From the NCBI GenBank assembly GCA_013076295.1, contig RQOL01000876.1, forward strand, positions 2,852,001-2,916,000: a stretch of 64,000 bases of DNA, in the 5' to 3' direction. Shown here piece after piece: positions 1-11,392 of the stretch. Within the stretch, counting starts at the first letter, position 1; the number at the start of each line of letters is the position of its first letter. Made by a program: the position numbers and the translations under genes. The notes under the pieces are model-generated. The model ran no database searches, was not told the origin of the DNA, and saw only the letters and a list, made by a program, of their open reading frames with translations. The DNA comes from Sanderia malayensis (Eukaryota; Cnidaria; Scyphozoa; Semaeostomeae; Pelagiidae).

Positions 1-119
1 GCTTGCATGACAAAAATACACAATGATATAATATAAACAATAGATGCATCTAAAGAGGATACATGTACAGTGATGAAATATATAATTTCATTGAATCAGC
101 CATATTTATATAGCCTTAC

Positions 120-537
120 CAAACTTGTTCATTTTGACTTCGATGCATTTTCTAAATCTGCAAGCTTGGCATTGGTTTCTTCTTTTTTTATCAACAATGC
201 ATGTCTGATTGCCTTTACATGTGTATGCCATGCCTCTTCTGATACTGCGCATAAAGAAGCCACTGCATCCATCACACGTCAGAACTCCATAATGTCTTCC
301 TGATGAAACATCTCCACAAACTTTGCACAATACTTCACATGTCTTCTTCACTTGCTCTTCTTTTGATATGTTTATTACTGGGCTATTTCGTTCTTTTATT
401 GCATCGTCAACTTTCCCACCACATCTCATCTCTGTTGGAGAACCTTTTGATAAATATTCTATTAATATTTTTGCATCTTTTTCAAGAAGTTCGAGCTTAG
501 TTATTTTCATGTAGTGTTCCCTTAGCGTGCCAAACAA
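120..537 (-). CDS. NR2E-like nuclear receptor, first coding exon (partial gene)
   Basis: Encodes the DNA-binding domain of a nuclear receptor. Two C4 zinc fingers are complete: finger 1 has C-X2-C-X13-C-X2-C, finger 2 has C-X5-C-X9-C-X2-C. The P-box reads CDGCS, typical of the tailless/TLX (NR2E) group, and the second finger resembles the fax-1/dissatisfaction branch ([12 protein letters not shown]). The exon ends after the residues MNKF at a GTAAGG donor (minus strand, intron begins at 119), so the ligand-binding domain lies beyond the left edge. The start may be the Met at 537 or a second Met at 510; the roughly 70 residues before finger 1 resemble nothing I know. The usual FFKRS after the P-box is FFMRS here, which removes a conserved basic DNA-contact residue. 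NR2E receptors are transcription regulators often linked to neural and sensory development; the role here is inferred from family only. Confidence 0.85.
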
Positions 538-3500
538 TCATCAACTCCTAAATCCAGCTGATTAGCAATGTTGATTACCAAAGTAGAATGTTTTATCTTA
601 CATTACGATCTGATATGTTCGCTATTTATTTCAGTGTGATCGTAACCTCACTGTGTGCTAGAATTTCAATCAGATTGCAGTATAGATATTTCGCATCATG
701 TCTTGTATATTGTGTATTTCTGATGATTCGCTGTGTTTTATAACAAAGCGTCAGGCGCTCAAATTATCATGTTGTTAGTTGATCGAGTGTTTTTCAGTTA
801 GTAATTCTAAAAAGCAATATCAAACCTTGATAGATAAGAGTGAAGTTCTTTGGTCATTGCATCAAATATCGTTTTAGTCATGATAGGCGTCTAATGAAAG
901 CAATCTTACTTTTTAGTTGCTTTAAAGTCATTTTAGTCGGAAATTACTTTTGTTTTTTGGTATGGAACTCTTTAATTGATTGAATAATGATGATTAAAAA
1001 CCCTAAATTTCAAGCGAAACATTGCTCCTTTGATTGCGCCTAAGCCATTAGAAGAAGGAAGAATTATCTAGTGGTTTGTTATGAAAACGAACAAGGTTCT
1101 AGGTGCTTCAAATGGATGTGAACATTTGAAATATTTGATCAAGTAGAAAAGAGTAATTTTGAAATTGAAGTATACAAATCATTTGATAATTACGGCAAAT
1201 AATGTAACTCAATAAACTAATTATTGATAATTACCCAAGGCAATTATGTATTAGAAATAAATTAGTAAGTTTGCGAGTGACATACCTTGAATGCTTTCTT
1301 GCTTACTCTCTTCCATTTTTACTCTTCACTTCACGTGGTGTGGAGTAAATATGAATGTTAAAGTGGTTTGAAATCACCTTATAAGCTTCATGCTGCTAAC
1401 AGCTGATATTGCTTTCATTGTATTACCTATTGTTTATTTCCTTTTATCTCATTCAATCACCAATGCAAGGCTGCTAAAAATTGATATATCTCCTTACAAT
1501 TCGATCTGCTTTCTCATTGGTCAATTCTCAGTCTAACAGGGGGTGTCTTGTTTGCTTTGACTTTCAATCTAAAAATAAAATTACTTCTCAAAATACTCAA
1601 TACCATCGAACAATAATAATATCTATGCACTTTTCATTAATTAATGCTGCTTTCAAAGCTCGCGAAATAAGAAAACATTGGATCTTTACAAAATGCATTG
1701 TCTGCTTGTAACTTTGCTTTTTTAAAAAGCTATGCGTAATTTTGATTAGATTAGTTTTGATTCTAAAACTTCCTGTCATACCTTCAATAAAAAAGGCAAT
1801 CTGCTTCAAGTCTTAATCAATAAACAAGCATTGATTGATTTTACATTTATTTATGTTGTTGTTATTTGATTTGAGAATTGCAGCTGTCATCCTGTTATTT
1901 CCATTCTTTCTTTCTTCGCATTTCAATTGATAAGCACCCTTGTATTAATTAAATGCTGCAATATTTCAACATTTTATCAGCTTCACATCCATTTAATTAA
2001 AAGCGTGTTACATTAATTAAAATGTAATTATATTCATATTGCATTAAATATTGTCATTTAAACGTTATTAACAATGCTTGAAGCTTTAGACTAATAGATA
2101 TACTGTTGTGTGGACCGTACTGTTGAGTCAGGACTTCGAACTAAAATTTGTACTTTTCTTGTAGTTATGTGTGTACTTTTATTGTTTCATTTTCTCTCGT
2201 GTTTCCTATTATGTTGAGTTCTATGGTGTGATGTTATACCGTCGTTAAGTGTTATTGAGTGTCGTCAAAACGTTGTCAAGTACGTTTGTGATATATGTTT
2301 GTAACTCGTATTATCAAGTGTACCAGTGTGTGCAAATTATCATTTCAATTGTGTTTGTGAGGTATTTATGTCTGTGTGTTTTCCTTCAAGCCAGTTTTTT
2401 CTTTTTATTTGTTGATTAGATGTTTCTGCTGATATTAATATAACGTTCTGCTGATATCAAGTTTTTTCAAGGATAAATCAATTTTTCAAGCATTTTTTCA
2501 GCCCTCGCAATTGGCAAGTTGGTAAAAATAAATAATTATATGTTTTAGTTTGTATTTGTTCGTCGTAGTAATGTCTTCCTGTTTTTTATTAGTTAATGTT
2601 TTTCATTTTCACTTAGTTTGAACATATCGTTATAAACATTTTTGCGAGGGCAAGCATGTGTCTCTTTTTTCTCATTGACGCTACACTTACTGCGTTTTGT
2701 GTAGAAATAGTTTTTTGCTGAAATTTCTTGGATTGCATAGTTAGTTTTGTAAGATAAGCAAGCTTATCGGCTTGGAGATAGTTATACTGCTTTGTCGAAG
2801 TTTGCATGTCATGTATGTAGTTAAGGAGATGTTTAGCTAGTATGTGCGTCAATATATCAGAAGAAGCAATGAGATTTCATGTATGTAGAATTTGTAAGAA
2901 GTAATGTCTGGTGCATTGTTTGAGTTTGGTCACCTGTTCATACGTGTGGTGAGCGATAAATCAACGGGAAGGCCAGAGTGGAATAAAAATAAAAGAAAAA
3001 ACACTATCTATTGCGAGCAGTTTTAAATACGAATTCAACTTAATGTCAATCAAAAGATTTACTTTTCCAGCCAAATTGTTGATTGAATTTAGATTTGGTA
3101 TACATTGCAAGAAGTAGATTGTATTGAAAACTTGTCTTGACTTATTAATTAAAACGCCTTCAACTAAGCAAATATTGACTGTTTAAAAATATGTTTTGCG
3201 ACCAACTACTATCAAATGCTTTTGCTAACTTCGTTTTTATTATCAAAATATCTGCTCTATAAACAAAGTCATGCAAACAGTGATTTATGGGTTTTCATTT
3301 CGTTTCGTTTTTGTGAAGACGTGCTCAGAACTTTATAACATAACATCATCACTTCACAGTTCTGCAAAACTATGTTTTATATTCTCGACAGCTTTGTTGA
3401 ACGTTCGTTTACAACAGAAATTGTGGCCTATTTTCTACTGTTTTTGATCTTTGCTTATGACATTAAAAAATATGCTTACTACTGGCAATTCAATTCATGT

Positions 3501-6500
3501 TCACTTTGCCACAAGAACACTGACATAATTTATGCACATCTGTTAGGCTTCACAATAATTATGTCACGTCTCTGCTTTTTCGCATTGTTACTGTTTCAAG
3601 ATTCAAAAAGCTTGTTTGTGCTAATGTTGCTCAAGCCATTTGCTTAAATGATTGCAGTAAGCAAACCCGTGTTGTTAGATAAGATGGCTTTTGCATTAGG
3701 TATTGCTTCCTATTCTTGCACCACATACTGTTTTCCGTGTTCATGCGTGCATATACTATTGGTAGGTACTAAACAATATAGAAGGTCCAAGAGAATTTGT
3801 GTTTTTCACAAGCTAAATGCTTATAAATTTGCAAGACAAACCGTGTGAATGTATGTGTTTACAAAATTTGCATAGGAATTCGTATGTAGATTGAATGGCA
3901 CAGAATTGTTGCTTAAACATATATGCATGGTCACTTAGTGACAAATGATTAAGTTGTTTTCAATGTTTGTTTGATCTGTTTTGGATTAAACCGCTTTTAC
4001 TAAAAAAATTGCTTGAATAGTTTTTGGAACGCCCCAAACGGCTTAACTCATAAGACGAATGATTTGTTCATGGTTTGGTGTATAAAGCTATTGTTATCTT
4101 ATGGGTTTGTTTATCCTTGCTTTCTGCTTCATCTACAATCAATGATCAAACAAATTGAGCTACTAAACTTGCATAAGACGCGGCAATACTAAGGTGAAAT
4201 TCCTATGCACAGCTTCGTTTGACTTTGCAAATCTAGTGTTTTCTTAATTAGATGTTTTGACAGGCATCAGAAATGAAGTATTATGATTATTAAATGCTTG
4301 AAAGAAAAATTCATTTTCGGAAAATTGTGCACTGAGCTGATTTCTGTGCAGGATTGCCAATTGTTTGCCTGCAATGATGATAAACATAATGAAATAGAAT
4401 TGATGATCCCTTGACCCGTGTGTGATCAAGCATCGTAACGATGAATGGTCGAAACTACGCTTGTAATTGAGTAAAATCATTGAGTCATTTTCCCTCAACA
4501 ATTCTCAATGGGAAAATCAATGGTCCACTCAATAACCGGGTCACAGGTTATGCCACGTAAGGCGGTTTTAACGTAGTACGCATGCGTTGTTCTAGCTATC
4601 AATCTCAGTAATCAGCTTCCTAATTAGGTTCACTTGAAGTTTGTGATAAAATCTTCAAGCAGTATACGAGAGTCTAAACCAAAGGGTTGGATCAGTTTGT
4701 CTATAATTTAACTATTGCTACATCACCGAAGAGGTTAGTAACATTTGATTATATGTTTGGTATTAAAATATATTCTTCACAAAAGGATATGTTTTATGTT
4801 GTATTTGGTCTTGTATGTTGGCTGGTGGGTTGAGAAAAGACCAGTTGCAACTAGATGCTTTGCTTCAACAGATCTGCACGAGTATCACCAAGCTGTTATT
4901 ATCCTACAACCTCAATCACTTCCAATTGTAATTGTTTGATTTGCGAATTTCCAGTACATTTTTACTTGCATGCACGTTAAAAGCTGAAAAAGATTGCTAT
5001 ACATCACATGAAAATCGGTAGTTGGAACTTTGCAAAGTCTCGACTAAAATAGGATTTGTTTCATCGTGTTTCACGATGAAAAAGTCTTTGCAGATTGGTT
5101 GAAGCAATTTGTTGCAGTATAGGAATGCGCAGACAATCGCAGGATTTAGAGCAATGTTTTATTTCCAGTTAGTAGCATACAGGCAAATAGCAGTTTTTGA
5201 ACTTTTCTTCGCTTTGCGGAATGAAGATTCTTGACGTTCTAAGATCTCTTGCCATTTATTTGTCATTTGTTGTTATGCCATTTATGTCTTTAGGAATAGT
5301 TTTGTTGCAGATAGTTTTATTCTGCAAAGTTTTGTTTTGTTTCAGACAGTTGTGCAGTTATGTTTATAGATCATGATCTTATGATCAGTATTGAACTCAT
5401 GCTGTACAAAATGTTTGTTTTGTGTTTGTTACAAGAGATTTTAAATTCCGTTTAATAGTGTAGTTAGTAAAAGTATTAACGACAACAATTAAGAACAAGA
5501 ATAGAAAGTTTTTATTTGCTACCGTGCGATGTAACGATATTACGTTGTGTTACATGAAGTAGCCGTACATTTACGTCACACCCAAGGCCTGTTTAGCTGG
5601 GCGGTCAGTCTGTGATGCTGCTTAGTTATAAGATAGTTGAATAGATGTACACAAATCATGTGCAGTATGCAGTTGGTTGGAAAGTATATTACCAGACAAC
5701 AGTCATATCATGACTTTTTCTCTATGACATGTGCTGCTCGAGTAGACTGCGGTTCATGTAGATTTATGCATACGCATGTATAATAATGATGATTGTTATT
5801 ATTATCATTATTTCATTTGTATAATGATGATCGATCAATTACCACTAAGTTTAGTTGTATTATCCATAGTCACGAAAGCTAGCTATGGCAAGCAAAGTCA
5901 ACCGTAATTAACAAAGTCGGCCTTAACCAATGCTTTAGTGCCATGGCTCCTGAAACAATAGCATGTTGTTTTTATTTGCTTTGTATTGACATTACGTCAT
6001 GTCCAATCCATTCTTGCTATTTGTTTGTGGATGCTGTTAAAGCATTTAGCAATATGTTTATATAATAAGTGCATCTTGATAGTTTGGAGTGAAGTATAAG
6101 CACCATGAAATAGCAACATTAAATAACAACATAGCAATGTAAATATCCATTGATTGTTCATTCGATTGAATGGTTGGGCGTTTGATTAGTTATCTCTTTG
6201 TGTGCATGTTGCATTACAATGATGCAAGCATAATCATGGCTGTCTGAATGTAGTCCAATCAGCATTTTCATATCTTTGTATTCCCTCACTATCTGTTATT
6301 GTTTTATTGTCCATCCAAACTGATTACTGATTACTGATTAGCATTCATAATGTTTCACGAATAAGCTAAACAGTTAATAATAACTTTATACTGTTCTTTG
6401 CATCCATCAATGGCTCATACATATTTTGCTCTTGGCTCACAAATCCTTCAGTGTGTTAGCTGTTTTTAGATGATAGACAGTCGTAGCTACTTATGAATTT

Positions 6501-7074
6501 GAATATTTGCAAAATTATTTATAGCTTTGCATGCACAATGAAGTTAAACATGCAACCAATTAGTTATCAGTAAAAAATGCTTGCAGGGGTTCAGAGTTTG
6601 AAAGTAATTGGAGCAATTTATAGTGAACAAAAAACGTAGTAAAATTGTCGGATGAAATAGATCTATTCTGATATATTCTTGCTTGCTAAAATCAGAATAT
6701 ATGTGATAGATGTAGCTTGGCTTGTATCTCATAATAGTTTATTTGGCTATTTTGTAATATTAGTATTATATTAATGCAAAGTCTGGATTGTTGCAGTTTC
6801 CAAATAACTCGTTGTTTATCTAGATTTGATAAGAAGCATATTATTCCGGAGTTTAGGTGCATAAAACGATGCATAGGATGTATGGAAGTTGACGATATGC
6901 GAATGCATATTTAGGATGTGAGGCAAACAGAAAGCTAATAAATTATTCATGAATTTCTGATGATCTTTCATCCCTTAAACAGCATCACTAACTAACGAAA
7001 GCCTAACGATAGAATGAAGAAGATATAGCAGTATTCGTGGTTTTACAATTGCATCTATTCTTATTTTTAAGGTC
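538..7074. other. Intergenic region, no gene recognised
   Basis: About 6.5 kb between the minus-strand nuclear receptor exon and the nematogalectin-like gene. Open frames here (for example 3372-3647) are short, AT-driven and resemble no protein I know. Between about 1945 and 2045 there are several TAATTA/TTAATTAA motifs, homeodomain-type sites that could belong to a regulatory element but are also common by chance in AT-rich DNA. I see no RNA gene or clear transposon. Confidence 0.6.
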
Positions 7075-9247
7075 ATGCATATTTTGACCAAGGCTCTTAC
7101 TGTAGCCGTTGGGCTAACGATCCTTCTCGAAGTTGCGGTAAGTTTTCAATTTCATATTATGTTTACTTTCAAACGATTAACCAAGTTACCTTTGGGTAAC
7201 TTTGCTAATTGTTTGCTTTGCACATTTCGTCTATCATAACTACCACACATACGATTTGCGTATTGAACTGCTAAGAAGGAAAGAAGGTATCTACGAGATA
7301 ATAGTGAAAACACGAGGGCTGAAAGGTTGGAAAAATACAAAATTATTCCGCAGTTGCAAATAGCTGAACATTGCGAGGACGCGCAGTGGTAGCTCTCCTA
7401 GTTGTCAGGGCAACGGGTAAACGACAAGTGGTCTGATTGTTATTCAATGATTGTATCAAATGCGATTGAACATGGTTGAATAGTGTTTATTAGAAGATTA
7501 TGGTGTTTATGGGTTTACTCAAAGATCACACACCCAGTAAATTCCATATGAATACCTGATGATTCAGACTCCATGGTATCATTTCCATTCTCTCTATTGA
7601 TTGGTCTATGATGACCCAATCAGTGAAGCGTTAAGGCAATCGCTCGTTCGTGTATGAGGTTGTCGACATTTTTTGAGATTACGGCCAGGCAAGCATCTTC
7701 CGATGCTTTAACATTTTCGAATTTATTATTGTTCTTGGCAATATATACTTTTTAAAAGTCAAGCTTCGGTAACAAAGAACCAGAGAGTATTGTTTACATT
7801 TTCGACAACTAATCGGATATATGTCTGGTATGAAAGAAAGGGTTTTACACGGCTGTTAATATCAGTAGAAATGATCGTATATTCTTCTTTCCTTCTTATG
7901 CTTTGGATCAATAATGTGGTATGTATCCTTTTACATTCGGAAAACATTATTATCAACACAAATGATTTTTATTCCGTTACTATTTCACGGCCCAACTCAC
8001 TTCTAGTTTTTTCTCGTTTTGAGATTTTCCTAGTTTTTCATTTGGTCTAATCGTTAATGGCTATTACCCACCTGCTAATTCAAGGATTTCGAAATATTTG
8101 GCCCAATATTGATACGAAAAAACACCTTCTATAGCTTCAAAGAGGATCTACTATTGGTCTATGAAACATTTTGTTGGAAGTTAAATATGGGTATAGTGAC
8201 GTATCATGAAGGTTACCAAGAGCCTTACCCCGTTCTTTGTAATGTTGTAATATTAATAAATTCTAACAGGGCAAGTCATCTGAGCTTGATGAAATATCAT
8301 ATCTATCACTATCTAAATAGTTAGGAATATATGAAAGTTGGCAATATATGTAATTAGCAACCTTTAAGGTAGTGATATTTAAGAGTTGTGTTATTTATTT
8401 TTTGTTATTTGTTTTTTGTGACAGGTATCGCTTCCAGTTTCACCAGTTCCTCCGCTGTTGAACAAGTTATTAAAAGATCAAAATGTAACACTTGGATTCA
8501 TTCTGAAAGGTTTGCAAGGACCACCAGGTAGAGATGGTATGCCTGGATCATCGGGTGCTCCCGGACCTGCTGGACCACCTGGTTTCAAGGGAGACCCGGG
8601 TGCACCTGGTATGAATGGTGCACCTGGTATGATGGGACCTCCTGGTATGCCAGGTATGCAAGGTAACGATGGTCTCCCTGGACCAGCTGGTTTGCCTGGA
8701 GCACCTGGATGGCCTGGCGGTAGTGGTATGCCTGGTATGCCTGGACCACCTGGTATGCCTGGACCTCCTGGACCTGCTGGACCAACTCCAATCAGATATG
8801 TAAGCACTGCGATTGTTCCTTTACAACATGACAGCTTTTATTCACTCTTTAAGACATAACACATTGAGCATTTCCTAATTATAATTTCAGAATGGAACGG
8901 TCAAATGTGAAGAAGATACTGCATGGCTGAGATGCAGTGAATTTAAGCACATCTCAATCATCTCTGCCTTCTGGGGACGCCGTAATTTTGGTCTATGCTC
9001 AGAGCATTCCGGAAACCTCCTGACAAATAAATATTGCCCCACCACTCCACTATTTCTAACGAAGATCAAAGATGCTTGTGAAGGTACAACAATGTGTGAA
9101 GTTAGGTGCACGAAATTTTTCTTCAACGATAAGACCTGCTTAGATGTATACAAATATCTGGAAGTATACTTCAAGTGTATTGAGATTATCAATGGCCACG
9201 AAGTTGTTAACGAAGACAATCTTCTCAACGCTAACTTCCTTGGTTAA
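7075..9247 (+). CDS. Nematogalectin-like secreted collagen-lectin protein
   Basis: Three exons, all joined in phase 0: 7075-7137, 8425-8799, 8891-9247; 264 residues. Exon 1 encodes a signal peptide ([20 protein letters not shown]). Exon 2 has a short linker, then 31 uninterrupted Gly-X-Y triplets rich in GMP, GPP and GAP, i.e. a collagen triple helix. Exon 3 encodes a SUEL/Gal_lectin (rhamnose-binding lectin) domain: it retains the KYLEV motif and a YGR-like motif (here WGR) and has nine cysteines. Signal peptide, GXY stretch and SUEL lectin in this order is the nematogalectin architecture known from Hydra nematocytes, where the protein contributes to the nematocyst tubule and is alternatively spliced. 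I see no alternative lectin exon in this locus. It could also be a general collectin-like secreted lectin; the nematocyst role is inferred. No AATAAA was found close to the stop. Confidence 0.85.
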
Positions 9248-10603
9248 GTTATATTTGACGTTTAACATCATCATATTGCTGCTGAACTGTTTAAAGTGAC
9301 TACTGATCTGATCTCAAAGAAATGAAGGCACACCAAACACGCTCAACAGTTGACACGAAACATAAGGACAACAACAACAGCATTCTTTACTGATGCGTCT
9401 TGACTGTACTTTTCCCTCGTGATTTTATAACTGTATAAATTTTAGATTTTATGGCAGAGGGACGGTTGCATTCACGAGTTATTGTGAATAGGTATACAAA
9501 TATAGCTAACTTGGTGTCCAATTAGCACCAGTAATTCAACTCAGTCTCCACAATGTGAGAATGATACAGCTGTTTTTCTTTGTTTGGACTAAAGAAACTG
9601 GCAATATTATTTTCCATATATTTTTATGTATAAACTTGCTTGTCCTAATTGTATATCACTTCTTTTACATGGAAATGTACGTAATTAATGTGTCTTTTGT
9701 AGTCAGAATGGCTAGGCCTTTTCGTAAAACGTTATATAATTATTACATCTCCAAAACTGAAGTACTTTATTGTATGACGTCACGATCTATTGGTAATCAC
9801 GTTCTATGCGATGCCAAGCAATCCTCTTAATCTCGCCTGCTCTAATTAATATTACCTATGTACTATATTAAAGTTGATGCTTCAACATTGTAATTAATAT
9901 AATCAGTCTGTGTATGATGTATACGAAGGGGCTTAGCTATTATTTTTGTTTTAAAAATTAATCATTTTCAATAGTTTCTCTCGTTTCAATGTGAGCTTTG
10001 CTGTTTCTTTCTCAAAGTGAGATTTTGCTTGCTGCACTATAAGAGAAGAAGGCTTCTCAGTAGAAATCATTCTTGTTTATGTTTTCAATGTTTCCAGTTG
10101 CCAAACATGCCACAACCTTGACTGATTATAAAGATATTTCGTACCCTCCAGAGCTCGAACCAGAAATCCCCAAAGTGTTGGTTCGAGCCCTGTAGGATTC
10201 TCGACTTCGACTGTGGCGAGTGAAACAAAAATTTCTAGCCAACCACCCTCCTACAAAATGGCGGACAACACTCCACCACAGCTAGAGCTTCATATTTTGA
10301 AGTCAAAGTACATTGATGCTTTCAGTGAAAACCTGAAAGAAAAATTCTAACCTTTCCGGTATTATGTTATGTTCATTTTACTGAAGAATTAGGGCTAGTT
10401 TAAAATATTAACACTATTTCAAGAAATTATTATCCTTCATTGGTGCAAGTCATAGGCCCAAATATCTCTCAGAGGTTAGAGGCCACAGGATTTTGATGTA
10501 TCAAGTTGAAAAAATGGCCACCATTTGAATGTGAGATGGCGTCTGGAGGGTGAGGCTCCTTAGTACTCTAGATTATCTTTTATCCTAACTCTATTTGCGT
10601 CAA
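9248..10603. other. Intergenic region with a small B-box-like inverted repeat
   Basis: No gene seen. An inverted repeat at 10153-10162 and 10179-10188 (GCTCGAACCA / TGGTTCGAGC) surrounds a 16-base loop. The right arm continues as GGTTCGAGCCC, which matches a tRNA B-box, but there is no A-box at the right spacing and no cloverleaf, so this is not a tRNA gene. It may be a fragment of a SINE or MITE. The open frame 9555-9830 resembles nothing I recognise. Confidence 0.5.
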
Positions 10604-11370
10604 GATCCTCCTGCGCAGTAGCCTATAGATATTACTGCGCATTTATGCCCACCTTCAGGTCACACTAACCCTAACCCTAACCCTAAGCCCAACCCTAACC
10701 CTAACCCTAATGCTCACGGGAGACACTGTGGATGCCATGCGTCATAGATCCTCCTGCGCAGTAGCTAATAGATATTACTGCGCATGCACGCCCACCTTTA
10801 GGTCACACTAACCCTAACCCTAACCCTAAGCCCAACCCTCACCCTAACCCTAATGCTCACGGGAGACACTGTGGATGCCATGCGTCATAGATCCTCCTGC
10901 GCAGTAGCTTATAGATATTACTGCGCATTTACGCCCACCTTTAGGTCACACTAACCCTAATCCTAACCCTAAGCCCAACCCTAACCCTAACCCTAATGCT
11001 CACGGGAGACACTGTGGATGCCATGCGTCATAGATCCTCCTGCGCAGTAGCCTATAGATATTACTGCGCATTTACGCCCACCTTTTGGTCACACTAACCC
11101 TAACTCTAACCCTAAGCCCAACCCTAACCCTGACCCTAATGCTCACGGGAGACACTGTGGATGCCATGCGTCATAGATCCTCCTGCGCAGTAGCCTATAG
11201 ATATTACTGCGCATGCACGCCCACCTTTAGGTCACAATAACCCTAACCCTAACCCTAACCCTAACCCTAACCCTCACACCAGACACCATGGACATCAATG
11301 CGTCATAGGTCCTCCTGCGCAGTGGGCTATATATGTTACTGCGCATGCACGCCCACCTTTAGGCCACAAC
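10604..11370. repeat. 143-bp tandem repeat with interstitial telomere-like CCCTAA runs
   Basis: Repeat units start at 10604, 10747, 10890, 11033, 11176 and 11308: four intervals of exactly 143 bp, then one of 132. Each unit holds, in order, an imperfect palindrome TGCGCAGTA ... TACTGCGCA, the string TTTAGGTCACA or a close variant (containing an AGGTCA nuclear-receptor half-site), a run of CCCTAA repeats interrupted by AGCCCAA, and GCTCACGGGAGACACTGTGG. The last unit ends about 20 bases before the PYROXD1 start codon, so the array forms that gene's upstream region. GCGCA elements, and TGCGCATGCAC in some units, resemble NRF-1 sites. The repeats are interstitial, not a chromosome end, because genes lie on both sides. 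Confidence 0.93.
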
Positions 11371-11392
11371 AACACTACCACGCAAAGGCAGC

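Noticed and set aside
3372..3848. Pair of consecutive small open frames
   Set aside because: Low-complexity hydrophobic products, no homology, no conserved context.
8478..8807. Long minus-strand open frames across the collagen exon (Gly/Pro- and Gln/Tyr-rich)
   Set aside because: GXY codons read in reverse stay open; these are shadows of the collagen frame with no splice context of their own.
10153..10195. tRNA gene
   Set aside because: B-box-like strings are present on both strands, but no A-box at the correct distance and no cloverleaf.
10604..11370. Chromosome end (true telomere)
   Set aside because: CCCTAA runs are short, interrupted, embedded in a 143-bp unit and flanked by genes on both sides.
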